From positions 3,534,001 through 3,598,000 of the forward strand of contig JAJEKV010000103.1 in NCBI GenBank assembly GCA_021234155.1: a DNA stretch of 64,000 nucleotides. Reading direction: 5' to 3'. Below the pieces are notes generated by a model. It was not told the origin of the DNA. It saw only the letters and a program-made list of their open reading frames with translations, and searched no databases. How positions within the stretch are numbered: the stretch's first letter is position 1; every line of letters begins with the position of its first letter. This DNA comes from Isoetes taiwanensis (taxonomy: Eukaryota > Streptophyta > Lycopodiopsida > Isoetales > Isoetaceae). Below are positions 57,424-64,000 of the stretch, piece after piece. Position numbers and translations under genes: made by a program.

Positions 57424-57700
57424 GTGTGTAGGCTACTATTCTGAAGCAGATATTCCCAGTAGAAGACTAGCAAAGCTACTACTATTTTGCAGGACTGAAA
57501 GTGATTGCTCCATGGAAAATGGATATGCACGACCTGTTGAAGGGATTCACATACTTGTAAATCTAAAGATCAAAAATTTATTCCATTGCCACCTTTCGAT
57601 CCTTTGCACAATTACACTCCTTCCCATATTTCAAGATCATTACTCTTGCCGGACACATATCTTCTTCAACGGACCTTGTTCAAGTGGAGATTATTGTTGA
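57424..57700 (+). pseudogene. Copper amine oxidase exon, frameshifted at its end
   Basis: Encodes [42 protein letters not shown]. After a frame change near 57565 it gives [14 protein letters not shown]. The catalytic topaquinone Tyr and copper His exons are absent, so only the N-terminal domains were captured. Confidence 0.85.
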
Positions 57701-59280
57701 CATAACGGGATCTATGTCTATCAAGAGCTATGCTTGAGTTAGAATCGACATGATGTATTGCGATTTGCATACATAAGGTATATGAGTATAGACTTGATTT
57801 TGAATCCAGATCTTATGTGTAAATTAACATAGCAATTTGGCATCTATTAACATTCATCTTACGTATGTACATAACAGAATGCCGTTCATTTGCATTTCTG
57901 GTAACTTATGATTCTGCTGTACTGCACTGCTCCAACTATGAATGCACTATGATTCTTCTATAACATACTGTGGCTGCTTCAGTCCGATCATAGCAGATTC
58001 AAGTGTAGCACAAATAGTTTTTAGTCATCATTTACTTGTGAATTAGGTGCTCTCTTCCAGGTCCAAAGAATATTTGAAGATCTTTGTCGTGTGTCATACC
58101 ATTATCCTGATAGTAACAGCCTCCATTGATTGAATGTCATTAACAGAGTGTGTGTTCTCCAAAGGATCCAAAGAGGAATAGAATATAGGAACTTGCCACA
58201 GTTTCTAGCAATGATGCAGGTTAATGATCACCTAATTTCTGACCTGTAAGTGGATCATGGGACAGCATAAAAAAACATAACCCCTTCTAATTAAGAAATC
58301 AATCTCATTTATTCTATCTCAGATCGTCGTTGAACCTCTAGATACAGTTATTTATAGACAGTTAAGCAGATTGCATTCGATACATCGGTGGATCGACTGA
58401 GAGCAGCCAAAAATTATATAATTTAGCTCTGTTATCTAAGTTGCTATTTGATGATTTGCTGAACAAAGCCTGCCTGCAATTATTATGAAGAGGTGGTTTG
58501 ACAATCATCAAACTTAAGGTGTGTTTAGCATGCTTATTGATGCGAAGAAATAGCATGCTTATTGATGCGAAGAAATAGTTCATTATCAACTCCCATAGAT
58601 CTGGATCTCTTAAATCCTTGCAGGAACGGATCGGATACAGAATGAAGTTATTACAATCATAGATCTGGATCTCTTAAATCCCTCCAGGAACCGATGGGGT
58701 ACAGAATGAAGTTATTACAATCATATTCAACATAAATATTTTATAACACCGCTCTTTTGGATCCATCGTCAACCATGACAATTGCAGCAAATCTAATAGA
58801 ACCCAACACCAAAAGAAGCCGAAACTTGAAAAAGAAAAAAAGGAAAAATAATTAGTTAGCTTCCTTACATGTGCTTGTTTCCGCTCCTTGTCATTTGTTT
58901 GTCAACAAGATGAACTATGATATAGCATCTACAAACAATAAAATCCAACATACTCATGTTCCCAAGAAAGAAAAAAGGAAATATTACAAGGGTAAGGGAC
59001 TTGATGTGCTTGAAATTGTGCAATGATTGTGTCCCTTTTCTTTGTGCCTTAGGAACTAAGAAGGCATATATTCCCAAGCAAACGTTCAACCCACTATCTT
59101 AAAAAGTCAACAAAGTGTCTATATATAGTGACATTCATACCAAATTCATACATGCACTCGAGAATCACAAAGAGTTACGTGCAACTACCGCCAGAATGAG
59201 AAAAACTTGCGTACCTTGTTTTGCCCTTGTGATAGTTTTTAGCTTGATCTTGCTCGACCACAACATCTGGCGTGCCTTTT
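57701..59280. other. Non-coding part of the Helitron with tandem duplications
   Basis: Two head-to-tail duplications are visible: a ~25-bp unit (ATGCTTATTGATGCGAAGAA) at about 58527-58578 and a ~62-bp unit (AGATCTGGATCTCTTAAATC) at about 58597-58722. No recognisable exons. Confidence 0.5.
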
Positions 59281-60680
59281 TGCTAGTTCCTACACGTTTT
59301 CTTTTTCCCTTCTCTCGTTTTTTAACCCCCTTCTCCCTCCCCTTTCATTCCCTTCCCTTTCCCCTTTTCCTTTTTCACTTTTCCTTTTTTTCTCATGGAC
59401 TTTTTCCCTTCCTTTTTCAGTCTTTCCCCTTTCTTTCTAATTTTCCCTTTTCTCTTCTTTTTCCTTTTCTCTTTACCTTTTTCCATGTCATTTTTTTTGT
59501 TTCATTTTTCCCATCTTTTTCATGTGCCCCTTTTCTTCCTTTCTCCACCCTCTTCCTCTTTATCCCATGCCCTCCGTTTCCTATTTCTCTCTCCCCTTTT
59601 TTTCAGACTGTTTTTCCTTTCCATCTCCCTTTTCCTTTTCCTTCCCTTTCTCGCCATTTCTTTTTTTCTCGTGCCTTTTTCCCCTTTCCTTTCTCCCTTC
59701 CTTTTCCTTTTCTCTTTCCCTTTCCCTTTCCCTTTTCCCATGTTTTTTCCATTCTTTTTTTCGTGACCTTTTTACATTCCCCTTTTTGTCCTTTCCTCAC
59801 CCTCTTCCTCTTTTCTCTTTTTTCCTTTCCCTATTCCCCTCTTTCTTTTTTCTTCGTACATGTTCAATGTTCTTTTTCCCTTGCTTTCTTTCCCTTTCCT
59901 CACCCTTTGCCTCTTCCATTTTTCCCGTGCCCCTTTCCCCTTCCTCTTTCCCATTTTCCTCTCCCTTTTCCTCGTGCCCTTTTTCCCTTCCTTTTGCCTA
60001 CCTTTTCCTTTTTCCTTTGCCTTCCTTTTTCACCCTGTCTCTTTTTCTATGTGCCCTTTTCCTTTCCCCCTTCCTTTTCCATTTCTCTTTCCACTTTTAT
60101 ATTCCCATACCTTTTTCCATTTCTTTTTCCTCACCTTTTTTACGTGCTCGTTTTCCTCCTTTCCCACCTTCTTTTCCTTTCCCCATTTCCCTTTTTTCTT
60201 TTTCTTTCCCCCTTTCTCATGCTCTTTTTCCGTTTCTTTTTTTCTTTTCCTCACCCTTTTCCTCTTCAAATTTTTCCCGTGCCCTTCCTGTTTTTCGTTT
60301 TCCTCTCCCGTTTCCTCGTGCCCTTTTTCCCTTCCCTTTTCCCCTTTCCACCTCCTTTTTCGTTTTCCGTTTCCCTTTTTATTTTCCATGCCTTTTTTTG
60401 TCTATCCACCATTTTTCTCTTCCCCTTTTTTCCTTCCCTTTTTCTCCTTGCCTTACCCTTTTCCCTCTTTCCCTTCCATTTCCTCCCTCCCCCTTTTCTT
60501 TTACCTTATTTTTTCCTTTTTCCATGCTATTTTTTCATTTTCTCACCCTTTTCCTCTTCTCTTTTTCCCATTTTTTTTCCTTCTCTTTTCCCCTTTTCCT
60601 CTTCCCCTTTCTCTCGTGCCTTTTTACCCTTCATTTTTCCCTTTCATCCTCCCTTTTCCTTTTCCTTTTTTTCTTTTAAG
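59280..60680 (+). repeat. 1.4-kb polypyrimidine tract, diverged ~70-80 bp repeats
   Basis: The plus strand is almost only C and T. CATG/CGTG islands (CTCGTGCCCTTTTTCCC and variants) recur about every 70-90 bases, at roughly 18 places. All plus frames are open for hundreds of codons because stop codons need A or G. The long Phe/Pro/Ser ORFs, including 59115-60695, are artefacts. It lies about 130 bp from the Helitron 5' terminus. Confidence 0.85.
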
Positions 60681-60812
60681 AGATCAAAGCGATAACCAAT
60701 CATAGTGGAGGGAAGTCATGCGATAAATCTTGGCCTTCAGATGCAATTTGATAATCCGAGCCATCTAAATTAGGGGTGGTCCAACACTTACGGTAAACTT
60801 TATAATATAAGA

Positions 60813-61135
60813 TTCTATGCTATCTAATGTCAAGGACAAAAAAGCCCTTACATTTCATGGATATTATCATTGACATTAAGGAAATAGAAGACAACATGGT
60901 AAACAAAGTGGATGCGTATGTTAAAGATTGCAATGGGTATAACCAGGATTGAGGCATTGCCATTTGCTCCCTCCAACATTGGGGAGCCATAGATGGCTAC
61001 TACATAGATATGTATAACATCCACAAAGCTACATTCAACACGCATTATAAGATTTCTACAAAGGAGTCATTTTGTTGCCTAGAAATTTTAGTAGTAAAAT
61101 CCGAGTTGAACTTGCGCTTTGTCTATATTATCCAC
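60813..61135 (-). repeat. Continuation of the repeat split by the Helitron
   Basis: It starts with TTCTATGCTATCTAATGTCA, matching TTCTATCTTATCTAATCTCA at 44827. After a ~42-bp private insertion it follows the 44.84-45.47 kb unit (ATTAAGGAAATAGAAGACAA and on), including the membrane-protein-like minus-strand frame. Confidence 0.8.
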
Positions 61136-61700
61136 CCTTTTTTGTTATATTAACCATGTCTCCACATTTCATTTCTGCAACCAACCCAATCCATTTTTCA
61201 AGCCCCGCCATACCGCTAGTTATGTTTTTCTCTTATTCAATTATGGTTCATTAAGATTGGATGATTTGTAGAAGGGCACCTTTCTACAATCAAAATCAAT
61301 GTTTCCCTTAGTTGCTACATGTTGTCATATTAGCAACTATTTTTTATACAATGACATAATATAGCAATTAGGAAAAGTAATACATAATTTTCTTTTATTT
61401 TTATTTTTTGACTTAGATGTGAAAGGATATGATAGAATAGAATGGTTTTTCCTATGGACCTAATGAAGGAATGCAGCAGACTTATTACTTGTCCAGATTA
61501 AAAACCCTCCCCAAGGGTTTTCAGGGAAAACCATGGCAAGAATAAGAATGCCACTGGACTATCCCTTCGCCGTTTGATTTGTCTAACCCTAACGACCAAG
61601 CATATGTTGGGAGGCTCTGGGCATCTCTCGTTTCGATTATGGTCAATTATAATTGGGGGCGCCTATGGTTTTAAATTATGAAATATGAGTTCACCTAAAG
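61136..61700. other. No gene seen
   Basis: AT-rich DNA. At 61495-61535 an imperfect hairpin segment (AAACCCTCCCCAAGGGTTTT) resembles one at 53240-53270 (AACCTCGCCCTTTCGGGTTT), each followed by a GAAAAACC-type block. They may be ends of a shared repeat family. Confidence 0.35.
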
Positions 61701-61704
61701 TCTT

Positions 61705-61797
61705 GGAAGATGGAATACGAGGGCTCGAACCTCTACCAAAATAATTCAATGTCCTAATAAAGATGTTTTGACCAATAGAACTGGTGAGCTAATATGA
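61705..61797 (-). mobile_element. tRNA-derived SINE or tRNA-like pseudogene, different family
   Basis: The minus strand reads TTAGCTCACCAGTTCTATTGG (A-box-like) and, about 50 bases on, GGTTCGAGCCC (a perfect B box) followed by TCGTATTCC. It does not fold into a full tRNA as far as I can see. The head differs from the SINE at 44.6 and 54.0 kb. Confidence 0.5.
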
Positions 61798-61889
61798 TTA
61801 TTTTTTATTTTAAATTTATATTTTTTTATACCAACCTACTATACAATTGTTTTAGGAATATGATCTATGGTTGTCTATTTAGGAATTAT

Positions 61890-62540
61890 TATTTTACATC
61901 CATATTAAATCCCCCTAGAACCCTTGTTATTGTGCTACATATACATGTTAGGTGTGTGTCCGAGGACATAGCTGTTTCCGCATATCCATGACCTCGTGAA
62001 GGTATGATCCCGACATCCGCACAGAAGCCCATGCACAATATTACATGTAGCGGTTGGCCAGGCCTAACCAATTCAGCATAGCGTGTCCAAATTGATCGTA
62101 CGCTGGACAGCTTTGAAGGATATGGCATTCATTCTCAATGGCTTCATTTGGCAAAGATTGATAAAGCCTATCCCGACGTCCCAACCCATCTGCCCTATCC
62201 TCTGGTCATCGTCTTCATGATTCCATCTGCCATGTAGGATTTGTAACTTAAATTTTTTTTACGTTAGTTTAGCTTTTTGCCCTAATCTAAATGTGACATT
62301 ATTTTGCCATATGGAGGTTATAGCTAGGCCAATTCCATAAATGTGCATGTAAGTTAAAATTCACAATTGTGAAGTAATAGAGAGTATTTCCAACCTTCAA
62401 GAGTACAGATTGCCATATCCTCCTAGCATCCCAATTTACTTGTACTTGTGGATGTGTATTTGTTATGCATTTCATCAGTGTAGGATGTGTCTCCTGCCAA
62501 ACAATCATCGGGCTTGCCATGCTTTATTCATATCCCTTAA
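61890..62540 (-). mobile_element. LINE 3' fragment
   Basis: Minus-strand pieces P-M-I-V-W-Q-E-T-H-P-T-L and N-E-C-H-I-L-Q-S-C-P-A-Y-D-Q-F resemble the C-terminal zinc-knuckle-like end of the LINE at 42.8-44.2 kb (which has H-T-L-Q-S-C-P-T-Y-D-Q-I). Frames are broken. It appears to be a 5'-truncated copy of the same family. Confidence 0.65.
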
Positions 62541-64000
62541 TCTCGTGACCGGTTGCTGCAATAACACGTAACTAAATTGATTTCCTAATATTGTCCCTTT
62601 GCTCTGGATTGCTCTGGGTTCGTTGCTTCTGCATAAAATACAGTAGATAACCTATCGAGGCTTGCTGCCGAGGTTTAGAGGCAGGAAAAACGGAAGGGGA
62701 AGTCAAAACACAGTGCAGCGGACTTACCTGTTGCATTTTGGGCCTTTCTTGTTGGCTTTTTTGCTTTTCGTTTAACTTGAAATCCGTTTACTATGAAGTC
62801 CTATGAGCTCCAGCTTTGTCCTAAAGCAGTCTTAATTAAGGGAATGCTAAAATCAATGTGTTTACATAATTTAGATGATAATTTACCACAAAAGAACCAC
62901 TTGGATTTGAATATATATGTTCATTATGATGAAAAGCATAGAGAATGGTTAAGGGAAGGACAATATTGTGCAAACTCTTCAAGGATTACTCTGCCAATTG
63001 GTCTCCGTGGACGCTAAAAACCTATTCTATTCTATATTTTGAACTATGGATTGAAGATAAAGCTTTCATAGCATCATAATTTGACAGGATGGGCCTATAT
63101 TTTAAGTTTCGTGTACGTCCTTTGGATAACAAACATTAGTACAGATGTATTTGCAATCATGAAGTGATGTTGTTGTTTTGTTCATAATCATATCTGCTAG
63201 GTTATTGGACAGTGCGATAGGCTGTAATTTTCTTCAAAGATTATCGCCCTTTGAGCTATGGATTGAAAATAAGCTTTCATAACAAAGAATGGCCCATACC
63301 ATGCAATTATGCTCTTTAAGCTTGCTGCATCAACTTAAAGAAGATGCTACAGTCTAATTTTCATGCATTTTATCTAACTATTTCCTAGACCGCCACATTT
63401 TCTACTGAGGGGGAACACTTGAAATTTGGAATTTGTTATTCCACATGTAAAAATAATAAATTCAGAGCTACAAAGATGTTAAATGTTCTCGAGTGTCAAT
63501 TGCAGCTACCTTGCATGAGTATTTTGATGATTTTAAACTGTAACTGATATGATGACATGAATCATCTTCCTTCAAAGCCAAGGTTAGTAGCAATGCACAT
63601 ACATTCAAAGCTAAGGTGAAACCAATTCAGATCTTCATGAAGTGGAAACCAAGACTTTAATTACACACACAGTCTGTGCATTCAAGATGCTTTATTTTAG
63701 AAGTATACAGTTCCACAAAATTATGCACGCAGACTAAGGTTCTTGGCCATCAACATGTCATGAGAATATGTAGCAAAATAACAGGGGGTTATTTTTGTAT
63801 TTTTATACACTTTTTAACATGGTTTTCATATGATTTGGCGATCGTATTGAATGAGCTGTACTAATTAGTACTTCTAGAGTGCGCGTTGTATTTTGTTATC
63901 AAAAAATCCATGTTGTAATGGTCTACCCCCTTCATTTTTCGTTCCCTCAGGCATGCAAAGCTCGAGCATTTTTGTATTAGGGTTTTGAACCCTCTCTCTT
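62541..64000. other. No recognisable gene at the right edge
   Basis: A plus-strand frame at 62793-63017 (75 codons; C-L-H-N-L-D-D-N-L-P-Q-K then D-E-K-H-R-E-W-L-R-E-G) is protein-like but unidentified and lacks clear splice partners. A duplicated phrase with GAGCTATGGATTGAA-like wording occurs near 63040 and 63255. The rest is AT-rich. Confidence 0.3.

Larger units (their letters stand above)
54230..60812 (-). mobile_element. Complete non-autonomous Helitron with captured gene fragments
   Basis: On the minus strand the element starts TCTTATATTATAAAG (from 60812) and ends with hairpin CCCAGCAACACTGG..., then ATTACTAG (to 54230). The flanking host bases are A at the 5' side and T at the 3' side, the Helitron A|T target. 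Joining the outside sequence (to 54229 and from 60813) recreates the continuous repeat present at about 44760-44845 (TTTATGGAGATATTCTAT there). That repeat is an uninterrupted relative of the target site. The 6583-bp interior carries a PPR/amine oxidase chimera and a pyrimidine tract, and no Rep/helicase. Confidence 0.88.

Noticed and set aside
59115-60695. 526-codon Phe/Pro/Ser ORF and overlapping long ORFs on both strands
   Set aside because: They arise because the strand is almost only C and T, so stop codons cannot occur. All frames are open, the composition is not protein-like and there is no domain.
61705-61797. Functional tRNA gene
   Set aside because: The A and B boxes are good, but I could not find acceptor and anticodon stems pairing as in a real tRNA. 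Treated as a SINE head or pseudogene.

Overview
The window is nuclear DNA of a land plant. It has GT-AG introns, plant nuclear gene families (MscS-like channel, galacturonosyltransferase, SECRET AGENT-type O-GlcNAc transferase, TM9SF, copper amine oxidase, PPR protein, ArgJ) and dense plant-type transposable elements: Ty3 retrotransposon, LINEs, tRNA-derived SINEs and Helitrons. The AT-rich, repeat-loaded intergenic DNA suggests a large genome, plausibly a seed-free plant (fern, lycophyte or bryophyte). That is inference; the species cannot be read from the sequence. No bacterial, organellar, rRNA, CRISPR or intact tRNA locus was seen.

Layout. 1-2470: 3' part of an LTR retrotransposon with one long coiled-coil ORF. 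2481-2921, 12749-13175 and 32294-32482: copies of a ~400-bp inverted-repeat element. 4.6-12.4 kb: decayed minus-strand coding DNA, including an FCP1/NIF-type HAD-like gene, sprinkled with at least 12 copies of a ~20-bp GC-rich palindrome. 13-27.6 kb: an 11.2-kb Ty3-type element (LTRs 15096-16744 and 24699-26335) inserted in an intron of a minus-strand ArgJ fragment. 28-30.9 kb: a DUF7869-like transposase-type ORF with two frameshifts and one in-frame stop. 32.7-35.0 kb: minus-strand exons of three unrelated genes (GAUT, OGT/SEC, TM9SF) packed end to end. 36.3-38.3 kb: an apparently intact seven-exon MscS-like channel gene, the only clearly complete host gene. 39.9-42.6 kb: transposon-like gene and Ulp1-type protease fragment. 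42.8-44.2 and 61.9-62.5 kb: LINE fragments. 44.2-46.2 kb: SINEs and duplicated repeats. Up to 51190: a Helitron 3' end with minus-strand fragments upstream. 54230-60812: a complete non-autonomous Helitron on the minus strand, carrying an in-frame PPR/copper amine oxidase chimera and a 1.4-kb polypyrimidine tract.

Main message: most recognisable host-gene sequence here is in intron-retaining fragments, several from unrelated genes placed side by side. One carrier can be bounded to the base, because a related repeat at 44.8 kb preserves the uninterrupted target site of the 54-61 kb Helitron. This is a good local case of DNA-level gene capture and exon shuffling. A caution applies to every frameshift reported: the two LTRs of the Ty3 element are near identical in AT-rich parts but differ by many small indels next to CG/CCGG sites. 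Some frameshifts may therefore be consensus errors rather than mutations.
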